This document shows, in pieces, positions 13,152 to 24,473 of a stretch of DNA of 64,000 bases. A program made the position numbers and the translations under genes. The stretch covers positions 310,001 through 374,000 of the forward strand of contig JARFXM010000011.1 in assembly GCA_029532625.1 (NCBI GenBank), read 5' to 3'. The notes under the pieces are model-generated. The model was not told where the DNA came from, searched no databases, and worked only from the letters and a program-made list of their open reading frames with translations. Position 1 is the stretch's first letter, and each line of letters starts with the position of its first letter. The stretch comes from Lomentospora prolificans. Taxonomy: Eukaryota; Ascomycota; Sordariomycetes; Microascales; Microascaceae.

Positions 13152-16100
13152 ACAGGCACGAAGGAGACGGCTACCGGAGACGGATGAGGAATTGATATAT
13201 AATACCCCGAGATGCAGCACTTGACGTGGTTGTGAGTGCATAGCATAGTTTGTTTTGTGTTGTATTAATCCCGTTAAAGGGACTTGTGTGAACTGATGAC
13301 GGGCATGCTTGAATGTATGTTATGCATATTAATCCGTTGACTGTTCAAATTTGGTGGTAATTTTTGCCTGCTATTATCTGTGTGACCAGTGATTGGCTTT
13401 AGAGTTTGAGTTAATACCTCACCGGCTATAACAATCTTCGGGACTCGCAAGAATCTGGCACGGCTTGTCCTTCCTAGCTGTACGTTTTGATCCTCGGGAC
13501 GCACTAAGGGCTTTGTGAAAACCGGGTTCAAGTGCACACGGCTCGTATCCGTTCAATATAGTCTCGTCACAAGGGACAATCAGGCACAGGACGCCGGTAT
13601 GGCTGGCACTGGCTTGCCATACCCCTTTAAGAGTCAGTGGTGTGAATAAAGTAGCTGGCGGAGGCACCAGCTCCCCACCCTCTATATGATGTGGCCTTCT
13701 GGGTTACGCCCTCCGCCGCTTGCACGACAGGTAACATGAGCGTGCGGGGCCTACGGCTATGGAGTTGCTGTTCACGAGATAAGGTTACGGGGTCCGACTA
13801 GGCCTGGCATCCTGAGAAAGCCCTGCTGATCGTCCCGGCTTACAAAGAGGCACGTGTGAAAACTTGTTGCAAAATCTGGTGCTATTCCTGTACGTATGTG
13901 TGGGAGTCCTAATGGGAAGCTGTCGAATTACCTTGCCAAATGTAACAGTTCTGCTGCCATTAGTACTTGCTCATCGTGAAGTATCGGGCCGTTGCGTGTG
14001 TCCCGTGCCGAAGGACACCTCGCAGCGTCTAGTGTCATTGGCGAAGACCCAGCGCGGGTCCATCCGCCTGGCCTGTTGTCATGGTGCGCACCGATCGACA
14101 GATTGACACTCATCCACCCATCAGGGTTGCACTGTTCCGGAGCAGCGACGCATTGGGACCTGCATAGATGACCTCGTGGCTGTCCGAAGTGGGTGGTGTA
14201 GCTATCAAGGTTGCAACCTATGGGTTATATATCCTTGATCTTGCCCTCTGATCCCTTCACAGTGTTCGAATGAGGCTATTCGCTTACTCTCTCAAGTCAC
14301 CCACTCTGATGGGCGCATCACCTATGGGTTACAGACGAATCAACATGTCCTTCGAGAGGAATGGAAGTAATGTGGACAGTCCGGTGCTACGAATATAATA
14401 GACCATGGATGCTCTGCTCGACATGCCAAAACGAATACGACGCACTGATATCATCTTCTTCGCGCATTATTCCCTGATAGCCACCAACTGCAGTCTCAAC
14501 TCGGAAGCTAAGGCAAATGCGATATGATGCTTCAACTAGAAGGGGAACATGCACGAATGCATCACCGACAGCATTTATTGGCAGACCTACTAATGTACAA
14601 GGGCATACAAGCTGATATCCGACGGTGAGGCTCGGCCGACAGCCAGCTTAACACGTGCAAATTTGGGACGGTCGGACCCGATCTTGGCGATGCCCTCAGC
14701 AGCGCTGCCGAGTTCCGGTGATGCGCGCACCGCGCGAAGCAAACATTGAATTGTTCAATTGAGGGCCACTCCAAATGCGCTAAATCCTTGAAGCGATTTG
14801 CAGTGGAACAATCGGACCCAATTGCGGCCCTTCTAGCAAGTTGAGAATCCAACGAAGGACGAGGAAAACACCCCACGTGCTGGGAGTTGGAGCTTCTTAA
14901 CCAGACATGTACTGATGACAAGCTTCCTTTTCTTCTCATGCCGTGCTGATGCCGATCTTGGCTTGGCCTGGCAAATGGAATGTTCCGCGTGCATGAGCCG
15001 GACGCCAGGCGGGAAATTAGCTCTTGGGCCAAGAACTAACAAGACAAACGAAAGCGGATGCTTCGTCCGTTGCAACGAGCAGGGGCGATCGACCAATCAG
15101 CAATGGTGCGCCAGGCACGGGATATCAAGATTCGCCTAGCGCAGCCGACGCCACATGCACGCAAGGAGCAGAGGTGCTCCAGCATCTCCACGAAGGTTGG
15201 GTGATTTTCTTTTCTTCTCCCCCCACGACCCCTTCAAGAACGAAGACTCTGCGGGATCCTTGGTGTTTGCGAGACCCACGTCATGGCTTTTCATTTGCAG
15301 AAGCTAGAGCTTCACGCCTGTCAAATGCGAGTGAACGAAGCGGGATTGGGCTGATAAGCTGTCGACATGGCTCCACAACCTTGACAAAAGATCATCTCTG
15401 TTTTTCTCGTTCCAACGTGACGGAAATCTCGTTCCCCTCTGCAGGACAGAACCGCGCACAACCCGCACGCGTTACCCCATTTCCCTTCGGTCTAGCTTTT
15501 AGAAGCCCGATGTTGGCTGGTTTCCCCTCAGCACGTGTACGCATGGTCTTGTATGAACCGCTTCTCTCGAAGCCATCCTGGGCTGCCATCCCGCACGTGC
15601 AGTCTGCCTCCCACCTTTCCCAAGCCACTGGACAAGGTCCCCCGCTATATCCCTCTGTCTCCCGCAGTGGAGCATCCCATGTGGAGGAGGGTTGCCTTGA
15701 GTCTTTATCATCGGACATGAGGGCAAGCAAGGCGGTCCACACTTGGACGCTTTCGATCACCGAGACCGCGTTGGCGGCGCAGCTCACCTTGAATTAACAT
15801 GTACTCGTGCTGGGCCATACTACCCTTCAGCTCCGTTAATCTCCTGGGCTCAATGGCAACGGCAAGAGAACACTGCCAATTTGATGCATTTTCTGTAGTG
15901 TATTGTAGAAGAACACATGGATCGGAGCGGAACGCCACCGACAGTCATGACGATCAGCAGACATTAAAATAGCTCCCTTTCGTCCCATCTTTTTCGTTCC
16001 CCTCCCTTCACTTTCCCTTTCCTTCCCAGGCACAGCGTCTTGCAGCACCACTCTTTTGCCCTCCTGTCCTGGTCTGGCCTTTTTTTTTCTGGTCCACCAG

Positions 16101-16161
16101 TGCCGAGTTTCTTTTTTAATAAAGAAGATTCGTCAAGAAAGGAAAGCGCCTGCCCTTCACC
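13152..16161. other. Intergenic region with five CACGTG sites
   Basis: No convincing gene was seen in these 3 kb. Open frames of up to 257 codons (15,024-15,797) lack an ATG start, introns and any family motif. CACGTG palindromes occur at 13,851, 14,652, 14,874, 15,532 and 15,594, and the last 200 bases before the next gene are pyrimidine-rich, as is common in fungal promoters. Confidence 0.6.
13851..15599. promoter_or_regulatory. CACGTG (PHO/E-box type) sites upstream of alkaline phosphatase
   Basis: There are five copies of CACGTG at 13,851-13,856, 14,652-14,657, 14,874-14,879, 15,532-15,537 and 15,594-15,599. The last two lie 563 and 625 bases before the phosphatase ATG. In Neurospora, NUC-1 (a bHLH factor related to yeast Pho4) activates phosphate-scavenging genes, including alkaline phosphatase, through this hexamer. 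By chance about 0.4 copies are expected in this length. Confidence 0.5.
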
Positions 16162-18364
16162 ATGGTCTCTCGAATCAGCGCCGCCGCCGCCCTTTTGGGT
16201 GCCTACATCTCGGCCGTCTCGGCCCAGACCTATCGGCGCCTTGGTGCCTGCCCGGATCTCGGCTGCGTCTTCCCCCCGGACCAGTCCGATTTCCTCCCCG
16301 GCCAGTACTTTGATCTCCGTGTCGAGGTCCACGCCCCCGTCAACGGCTCCGAGGCCTTCAACAACGGCGAGCCCGATGAGAACTTCTCCGTCACCATCAC
16401 CAAGAAGGGTGGCAGCCCCCAAAAGGTCACCGACTTCTTTAGCCTCGAGGAGCCCAAGCTCGAGACCTGGGACTTTTCCTGGTATGAGGACCTCTTTGCC
16501 GAGGATTCCAAGCAGAAGAGCGTTGTCAATGTCGCTTCCAAGATCTACCGCCGCATTCGCCTCAGCGAGCCCGGCGACTACGAGGTTTCCCTCTCGTACT
16601 ATGGCGACAAGACCACTGTCGCCAACTGGGTCGTCAGGCCCACTTCGCACAAGAAGAAGGCCAAGAACATCATCTTCTTCATCGGTGAGTAGAATTCGTA
16701 CCTCAATTGAGATCAATTGGTCTTGTCCCCGCTAACAATTTCCAGGTGACGGCATGACCACCAACATGATCACTGCCGCCCGTCTTCTCGGACACAAGAG
16801 CATCAATGGCAAGTACCAGTCGCTCATGCAGCTTGACAAGTTCCCCGTCCTCGGTCACCAGATGACCCACTCCATCGACTCCTACATCACCGACTCCGCC
16901 AACTCTGCCGCCGCCCTGTACAGCGGTCACAAGGGCACCGTGAACGCCATGGGGTAAGTTGCCATGTCATTTTCATTTTAATCACTCTGATGGTATCTCA
17001 TGATGGTGCTAATCGAACAAACAGTGTCTACGTCGATTCTTCCCCCGACGCCTTCGACGACCCCAAGGTCGAGACCATCACCGAGATCATCGGTCGTATC
17101 TGGGTGAGTGGCTGAATATAAACTGCCTCTTATTTCGAAACCCGCGCTAATAATTTGACAGGGCTCCGCCTGGGGTGCCGTCACCACCGCCACCATCTCC
17201 GACGCCACTCCCGCTGCCCTTACTGCCCACACCCGCCAGCGAGGTCTCTACGGTCCCATCATCGACCAGGCCCTCAACGGTATCACCAACTACACCTGGA
17301 CCAAGCAGAACGGCCCCGACGTGTACTTCGGTGGTGGTGCTGAGCAGTTCTACCCCGGCAAGGGTTCTTACCAGGGCAAGGACTACTATGCCGAGTTCGC
17401 CAACAAGGGCTACACCGTCTCCCTGAACAAGACCTCTCTCCTTGCTGCCGACCCCAACGAGAAGACTCTCGGTATCTTCTGCCAGGGTAACTTCCCCGTC
17501 TGGTTGGACCGCAACGTCTACACCGAGAACCTCAAGGCCTTCAAGAACGACCCTCTCGGTGGATCCGACCCCGCTCTCGACCTCCCCGGCCTCAAGGACA
17601 TGACCGTCAAGGCCGTTGAGATCCTCCACAACCGTGGTGGAGACAAGGGTTTCTTCCTCATGTCCGAGGCCGCCTCCATCGACAAGCAGATGCACGCACT
17701 CGACTACGACCGTGCCCTCGGTGATCTCCTTGAGCTTGACGACACCGTCAAGGCCACCATTGAGAAGCTCGAGGAGCTCGGTGTCCTCGAGGAGACCCTC
17801 ATCGTCGTCTCTGCTGATCACGGCCACGGTTTCGATGTCTTCGGCTCCGCTGATACCAAGTACCTTGCTTCTCAGACGGATGACCGCAAGAAGCGTCGCG
17901 CCGTTGGTACCTATGCCAACTCCGGTCTCTCTCAGTACACGGAGGAGGTCCCCGGCATCAGCTACAACACCGGTGCCAACTTCCCCTTGAACTGGACTCC
18001 CCGCTACGCCATTGCCGCCGGTGTTGCCGCCGCCCCCGACCACCGTGAGGACTACAAGCTTCACGAGGAGGCTCCCCGTACCCCCGCCACCAGCGTCAAC
18101 GGCGAGTACTTCGTCAACCCCAAGGACTCTCCCCACGGTTTCGTCGTCAACGGTACTCTCAGCCCCAGCGAGAGCACCGGTGTCCACTCGCTCACCGACG
18201 TCCCCGTCTTCGCCATGGGACCCTGCCAGAACCTCTTTGGCGGTGTCTACAACAACATTGACATTTTCTACAAGATGGCCGAGTGCTTCGGTCTTGGCCA
18301 TGTCGGCAACGGCACTGACAGCTGTGCCCCTAAGCCTAAGCACAAGAGGAACCTCCGCAAGTAA
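16162..18364 (+). CDS. Secreted alkaline phosphatase, PhoA family
   Basis: Predicted 670-residue enzyme releasing phosphate from phosphomonoesters outside the cell or in the vacuole. Exons are 16,162-16,684, 16,746-16,953, 17,025-17,103 and 17,162-18,364; all three introns are GT-AG and keep the frame. Residues 1-21 form a signal peptide ending in AVSAQ. An N-terminal beta-rich extension of about 150 residues precedes the core. Core motifs are FFIGDGM (metal-binding Asp176), TDSANSAAALYSG with nucleophile Ser225, TTATISDATPAA, MSEAASIDKQMHA and SADHGHG, all matching alkaline phosphatase metal and active-site blocks. The C-terminus is basic (KPKHKRNLRK). The start is the first in-frame ATG, in a good context (caccATGg). 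The CACGTG sites upstream suggest induction by phosphate starvation; that is inference. Confidence 0.95.
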
Positions 18365-19039
18365 GCGGCTACTCTTGAATGAACACTAGAAAACAAATGG
18401 GTGGTGGAGGCGCTTGTATATAGAGCAGCGGCAGGCTGCGAAACTACCATTTAACTAGCCTTACTTAACTCCTAATGTTATATTGTTATTTTTTAGCTAA
18501 GTAGGCCCACCGCCTAGGCCGGTCTTGAGTCATCATAACGATTGTTCAAGTTCTCAGGCAGATATGCATGTTCGGATGAGCGTAATCATCGTGCAGGTAG
18601 GTATGCGACCTCGCAGCACTTAATAGCGCACACGACTACTCTCCTGGCCCAGCAAGAAGAAGTACACCTACAAAAAATGCACCAATCGAGCAGTTGAGTA
18701 GGCTCTGAAGCAATCACTTCCAACTTGGACTGACCATTGTTTGTCCGCCGCGCTGTTGGATCGGGGATATGACCAAGCCCTTTTCTCTCGAGACGAATTC
18801 GCAAATTCAAAAGCTCACCAGGAGATATACACGCGATGCGGAAACATCTTCCAAAACCCACGAATACAAGAAAAAATACATCTCAAGAAGTACATGGGTC
18901 AACGTGTTCTCGCTACTTAGAGATCGTAGGGCACACTTACAACCCTCTCTAGTGCGACAATATAATAGCCACTATCTGACGAGTGGGTCGGTGATTAGGT
19001 CCAAGGGTCCGATCCGCTTCCTTCACTCCGCCCTACTCC
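18365..19039. other. Intergenic, nothing recognised
   Basis: This contains the 3' untranslated region of the phosphatase and unassigned sequence. Short open frames on both strands show no family features. Confidence 0.5.
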
Positions 19040-19640
19040 CTAAATATCGCGGCTAGTATATTTGTGCTTGTTGAGTTTGCTAGGATGTTCAACTCCAAGC
19101 TTCCCCTTCGATACCTTTGTCGCCAGCACTGCTACCTTTTCAGCTTCCTTGAACCGACCTTGCATTAGAAGTAGCGCTGCTAAGTTAGTCATGCTTTTAA
19201 GTGTATCAAGATGTTCCGCTCCTAGAGGTTTCATCTGTAAGGCCACCACCTGCATACCTAACATTTCAGCTTCATTGAGTAGGCTATGCCTATATAGTAC
19301 CGCCGCGAGAATTTTCATACTCGAGAGTGTGCAAGGGTGCTCAGCCCCAAGCGTCATCGTTGATCTGTGCATCGCCTGTACCGCCAGATTTATAGCATCC
19401 CCTAACCCACCCGGAGATATATGTGCCGCTGCCAAACCATTCATGATGTTGACGGTGGAGGGATGATCTATCCTCAATTCTTCCTTTCCGAGCTCTGGAG
19501 CGTGGGAATAAACGCTGGTCGCGCCTTGTCATTTGCCCTCCCCATGAACAAGTGTAGCAATACTATTGAGAAGATTCATCCTTTCTAAAAGCAGTATGTC
19601 GGGTCTCATATACTCTGATTCTTGTACCGCAAATGCGTGG
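19040..19640 (-). pseudogene. Kinesin-light-chain-type TPR repeat gene remnant
   Basis: The minus strand encodes tandem TPR units of the KLC type found at the C-terminus of fungal NLR-like proteins. Signature pieces are LGAEHPCTLSSMKILAAVL, LGAEHLDTLKSMTNLAALL and GRFKEAEKVAVLATKV. The repeat pattern continues to the right of the open frame: MNLLNSIATLVHGEGK, from about 19,580 to 19,530, is in frame with the following repeats but is separated from them by an in-frame TGA near 19,529. No NB-ARC or N-terminal effector domain is visible upstream, up to 21.4 kb. The fragment is therefore judged a decayed C-terminus. It could in principle be a short TPR-only gene starting at 19,477. Confidence 0.65.
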
Positions 19641-21535
19641 GGAAGCCATGTGCGACAGAGTGCACAGTTCTTAAACGTTCTGATCGGGAAGTTGTGTCCT
19701 CCTACCAAAAGGTCGGGGCGGACAAAGTTCTCGGCGGACGAGTGACGTTGTTACACCCGCCGCATACTATCATCCACAAAAGAGGCACGAAAGCATTTTG
19801 CACTCAAGCGTTAAGGGCCTGGGATGGCCGGGTATGGGCCAGTCATTCTAACCCGAACCACGCACGACCTGAAGAATGAATAGGAAACCATTGCATCAGT
19901 CGTGTTGGCTAGAAGAGGTCCCCTAATAATAACGCGCCATGGCTCGTCTCTGAAGCTCTAGGCGCATCGGCAGGTGGCTGGATTCTACCTCAGGTGTCGA
20001 CAGGCGTTGCGCAGCCGCTTCTGCCTCGTTAATCAGAGTTGGAGCATCAACTGCTCTCGTTTTTGTGAGAACTGGTCATTGGGCTTCCAAGCTGCGCCTG
20101 GCACGACTTCAACATTCCCCGTATATTGAATGCCGCGTTCGATGTCGCCCATCGCGGTCCGTGGCCCAAATTATATCTAACTTGTGGAAGTGGCACAGAG
20201 ATATCGCAAACAAGGGTTAGTAAGTGCCGGGACATGGCCGTTATGACCTGCCTGCAAATTCGCTCAAATCTTCGGCTCCGGTTGTGCACTTTGATGGAGT
20301 AATAGTTACAACGTCCAGCTCCTAACCTGAAAACCATTCAGACAGGGAGCTCTCTGGACATAAACTGATCCGCTCTTGCCCTAATTGCCTTATCAAATGG
20401 TTGGGTTTGCCTTTGGTAATATCTGCATGCGCCGCAGCCATGCAGCACGGAGCAGGCCGCGTCTGGGGCATACCACATCACATCACTAAGAATGCGTTAT
20501 CAGGCAAGGAGGGTGGCCTGAGCTATTCTGGCGTATGGCTTCCAATTCTACAAGGTAGCCTTGCTAGCAGACCCTACCTTAACCTTGATACCACCCGCCC
20601 TTTTCCTTGGAAATGTCTTTTCACATTGTCTGCAATGGTTGGGTGGCCTTCTGACTAGGGAAGCATGTCAAGACCATCCTTAGAGAATATTGATCCGCTT
20701 ATTGCCCATTACCAGATTCGGAATCTGGGGTCAGTTATTGTTTGATGTGGCGGGGTGTAATGATGTGTGGTCCAGCCATGAATGCCGAAATCTACGTCGG
20801 CGAAGCTCCTCTGTCGACGTTGCGCTCGGTGTTTCTGCCAGCGCTGTTCAAGGGACCATCCATCCGACAATAGATGATGTGCCACATCCCCTCAAATTAA
20901 CTAAAATCATACGTCAAACGGCGACGACCCTCCGCGGCGGACTTCTGGTCGAGCCAACTGCTCGTCGCAAGGCATCCTGATGTCGCCTGCCGAAAACTCT
21001 GATATAGGCCTGCTTGGATAATCCGATGGAGCGAGAATCCCTGGGCAGTTGTTTTGGTGACACGACGGACCATTTGCGCGCGGAGCAGAAATTAATACAT
21101 CGCGGCTGGCTGTGCGGCGTCGCTCGGGAGAAACGGTCCAACATGCTTCGGGCGGAGCTGCAGGCAGATTTGTGCGACGATCCATGGAACAAATACCAAC
21201 ACGGGTTGGGATTTCCGATCCTGCAAATTGTGGGTTAGATGAAAGGTTTCTATAAAAGGAGCCACAGATGAGACCCTGGTGGGTAAATAATATATTTCTC
21301 GTCCTGAAAAAGGGTTGGAGGTCATTTAGCCTCTATATGGGACATGGACGGCGCCCACAACCTAATATTATTATTACCATTTTCGTCACAAGGGCCCTCG
21401 AGGAATGGCGTTGACAGACATCGGTGCCGTCAACCTTTAAATAGAATCGTGTCTTCCGGAAAACCCTGTCCGCTTGATTCCATCTTGCAAACCAAGACCT
21501 TGGAGTGACATACATATCTCGGAAAGCGTTTCAAC
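19641..21535. other. Intergenic, nothing recognised
   Basis: About 1.9 kb with several open frames of 60-96 codons on both strands. None shows a signal peptide, conserved motif or splice pattern. A 96-codon minus frame at 20,047-20,337 lies upstream of the TPR remnant on the same strand but could not be linked to an NLR domain. Confidence 0.5.
21251..21257 (+). promoter_or_regulatory. TATA box of the DUF4360 gene
   Basis: TATAAAA followed by GGAG, 285 bases before the ATG, in the right orientation for the gene at 21,536. The distance is long but usual for filamentous fungi with long 5' leaders. Confidence 0.4.
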
Positions 21536-22245
21536 ATGCACGCCTTTGCTCTCCTTTCCCTCGTCAACCTTGCCGCGGTGGTTTTGGCCAAACCCCCGTG
21601 CCCAGGCAAGGTGAAGCTCGCCTCCGCCATTATTAGTGGGAATGGCTGCCCGCATCTGGAGAGCGAGACCGCCTTTGAGCCCACACTATCAAAGGACGCA
21701 ACGGTATGTTTCTCACCGTTGCTCACGAAAAGATCATAATACCTAAACATATTTCCTCACAGGAATTTACCTACAAACTCACTCCATTCAACGCTACCAT
21801 GGGCCCGGAGATCGCCAGGACGGAAAATCAGCTGAACTGCGTCCTCCATCTTAACATCACGCACCCCGCTGGATACACTTTCCACGTGTCTGATGCAACG
21901 CTTCAAGGCTTCGCTACTCTTGACGAAAAGTCGACCGCTAGGTTGTTCTTGGGTACATACTCGCAATACGACAGGAGTGATTTGATAACTCGAAACGCTA
22001 CACTACGAGGAGAGGGCGATTTAGCCCAAGGAAGCCGGTTTGAACAGGACTTTGAACTACTCGGCCCGGAGAACGGGACGGTCTGCGGAGACACTTGGTC
22101 TCATCTTGGTGTGGAAACCAGAGTACAGCTCGTCGCAAGGGGTTCTGATGCCACCGGCGAGCTATCGCTCTCGGGCAAAGACAACGACCATCTCTACACC
22201 CACCGACTCAGCCTAGCGTGGGAAAAGTGTACCGTGGGAAACTGA
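21536..22245 (+). CDS. Secreted DUF4360-like protein
   Basis: Predicted 216-residue secreted protein of unknown function. Exons are 21,536-21,703 and 21,763-22,245; the 59-bp intron is phase 0. Residues 1-18 form a signal peptide (MHAFALLSLVNLAAVVLA). The mature part opens with a short IISGNGCP segment, then TPFNATMGPEIA, NCVLHLNITHPAGYTF and a following LQGFATLD stretch. This layout (G-GCP near the start, then a short Cys-containing LxLxxPxGYxF strand) matches the DUF4360 family of small secreted fungal proteins. Conserved cysteines are in GCP, NCVL, VCGDTW and EKCTVGN, suggesting two disulfides. There are several N-glycosylation sequons. The role is unknown; DUF4360 members are common in secretomes of plant- and insect-associated fungi. 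Confidence 0.8.
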
Positions 22246-22589
22246 TGTAGGAAAGGTGTTGGCTTAAACCCTCCTTTGACTTATTTCGTGTAATTATCTA
22301 CAATCCACACCAGACACTGCCTGTATTTAGTCTGTTTGCGCAAGGTTCATACGTCCGCTGCATGAATTACTCCGGGCTTCCACCATCACCTCGCCTACTA
22401 TATAGTAGTGGCAAAATATTTTGCAGCCAACGCATCGTAATAATGCTCGCTAGCCAACCATAAAACTCGGCAAACCAATGAGCTAGGATAAAAATAATGG
22501 GAAAGGTTATCGTCGCGTTGAGGTCTCAACCTGTTATTTCGATATGACCCGACACAACTGGGCCCAGTCAGACCATTGGTGGGCGGTTA
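22246..22589. other. Convergent intergenic gap
   Basis: 3' ends of the DUF4360 gene (+) and the DJ-1 gene (-). Nothing else was seen. Confidence 0.5.
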
Positions 22590-23342
22590 TTACTCTAGAC
22601 CGTACTCTCCAGCAAACGGATCATCCGTTGCATTCAGGGCATTCCACTCCATACCGATCCGAATCCTTTCACTTTCATTCCTCCCGTACACATGCTCAAT
22701 CCACGCCAATATCATATCAGTCCCAGCACTTACACCGGAGCTCGTCCAAACATTCCCATCCACCACCCAACGTGCTTTAGCGATCCAGTTCACGTCTTCA
22801 GCATATTGCACCGACCTCACCAAATCCCACGTGGCCTTGTTTGTTGTAGCATTCTTACCGACCATTTCACCTGTTCTCGTAAGCAATGCCGCGCCACTGC
22901 ACACACTCAGCATATAACTCAGGCCAGGATCTTGCATCCTATCACGGAGCCAATCCACGTGAGGCTGAGTACCAGTTAGGTTAAAAGTTCCGCCGCCACC
23001 GGGAACTAGGATCATGTCGAAGTCCCCGGCATTGTCAAAGGTGTGGCTGGGCAAGACGAATTGCGTAAAGTATGGTGAGGCCCGATCTGGATCACCGTAG
23101 TACACGCCGTCGGTGATGTTGCGAGCCATGCTAATGGGGTCCATGTCTGTGGATAACAGAGAAAGAGTCATGGCGTGTTCGTTCGCAAGAGCATTAAGAG
23201 CTTGTAGAGGGCCGAACATGTCCAAAGCCGCCAATGCCGGGAATAGCACGACGGCAATACGAAAGGGCGCTATGACATGGTATTAGTTATCATTTCTCAA
23301 ATCGACGATACCAATAGGTCGCATACCCGTTGCATTCGACAT
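22590..23342 (-). CDS. DJ-1/PfpI family protein, isonitrile-hydratase-like
   Basis: Predicted 231-residue protein of the DJ-1/PfpI (class I amidotransferase-like) superfamily. The first exon is tiny (23,342-23,327, encoding MSNAT plus one base), then a 57-bp GT-AG intron (23,326-23,270), then 23,269-22,590. Family features are the first strand RIAVVLFP followed by LDMFGPLQAL, the FDMILVPGGGG turn, the nucleophile elbow SVCSGAALLTRTG with the expected Cys, and near the C-terminus GNVWTSSGVSAGTDMILA. That last block is typical of the ThiJ/InhA branch rather than chaperone-type DJ-1. No signal peptide, so it is probably cytosolic. The substrate cannot be read from sequence. It converges with the DUF4360 gene. 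Confidence 0.88.
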
Positions 23343-24473
23343 TCTAAGATATCTTTATGGCTGGTTGAAATCGACCAGAGTTGGGAGCATTAGAATAGAA
23401 TAGCTCCCGGAGAAAATTCTTCCGATTAAACTAGTTCGTATTGAAAGTGAATATGGCCTACAATTTATAGTCGATAGGTTGGTTTCTTTCCACTTCATGA
23501 GGCTGACGCAATAGTTACAACGCGTATCGCAGTGTAGGATGCCCAGCATCTTAGCAGAGCAAGTTTTTATCAACATCCATTATTACGGCCCGTTTCTACA
23601 AGTTGAATTCACCATTCTCCTGAAAGTCAAGCGTAGAGGAGCTGGTGAGGAGGAATGGACGAGCATCTTTGAGAGAGTTGAGAGAGTTTTACGAGAAATG
23701 ACCACTGAGTGCATTGTGCTGACAACCCCAACATGACCCAGATAGGCCACTTCACATCACGAGGGCGCGACATACCACCACCGTGATTCTCTAGCTAGGC
23801 ACCTCTCAGAGCGGCCGCCCGGTACCACAACTCCACGGAGATCTGACTTCGTCGACCAGTGAGAGCAGCTTTTGCCCCTTACTAATCGCCTAGTCTGTCA
23901 ATTCCGACATACATTCTCCATTGTTACCTCTGGAGCTCGGCTTCGAAGATGGCACAATTTGGAGGCGGCTTTAATGGTATTTCCATCCACAGAGTCGCTT
24001 GGGACGTTAAGAAGCTGGGTCAATCTGTTCGTCGGTACCGTTTTAGAAGCTTGTCATTGTCGACTTTCCAGAATCGCAAAGGCTAGTGGCCCCTAATATT
24101 ATGGTAGTCACACCGAGACAAAGTCAAGGTCTAATATATATATATGAGGGCTTGTGATACGTGAGAGACGAGAGACGAAGGCTAGCTCTCAGAACAATAC
24201 AGATCACCAGAACATGGGCATCATGGGTGATACTTGCGACCATGCACAAATAGATATCTCGAGCTTGTCATTTTTGAAACAGGTCATAACCAGAATAGCA
24301 AACAGGTAAAGAGGGATATCCACTCTTATAAATCTGTCGTCGTAATGTACGATTGAAGGCTTCTCGCCCATGTGAAAGGTGTGAACAAAGTGTAGAATAT
24401 ATACAAAGAAGTTGATGGGTTTCATGCCTTAGAAACGTTTTCCTTTTTCCCCTTACCCTGTCCATTTTCCCGT
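23343..24473. other. Intergenic, nothing recognised
   Basis: About 1.1 kb with no supported gene. It has a short TA microsatellite near 24,135 and small open frames only. Confidence 0.5.

Noticed and set aside
15024..15797. 257-codon open frame on the plus strand
   Set aside because: It has no ATG start, introns or family motif, and it overlaps equally long frames on the other strand. It sits in the promoter region of the phosphatase and looks like chance.
17147..18343. 398-codon minus-strand open frame
   Set aside because: It is the mirror of the alkaline phosphatase main exon, caused by strong codon bias; the composition is Val/Gly/Leu-rich with no motif.
20047..20337. 96-codon minus frame upstream of the TPR remnant, considered as an NLR N-terminus
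   Set aside because: No recognisable effector or NB-ARC motif, and no splice link to the TPR part.
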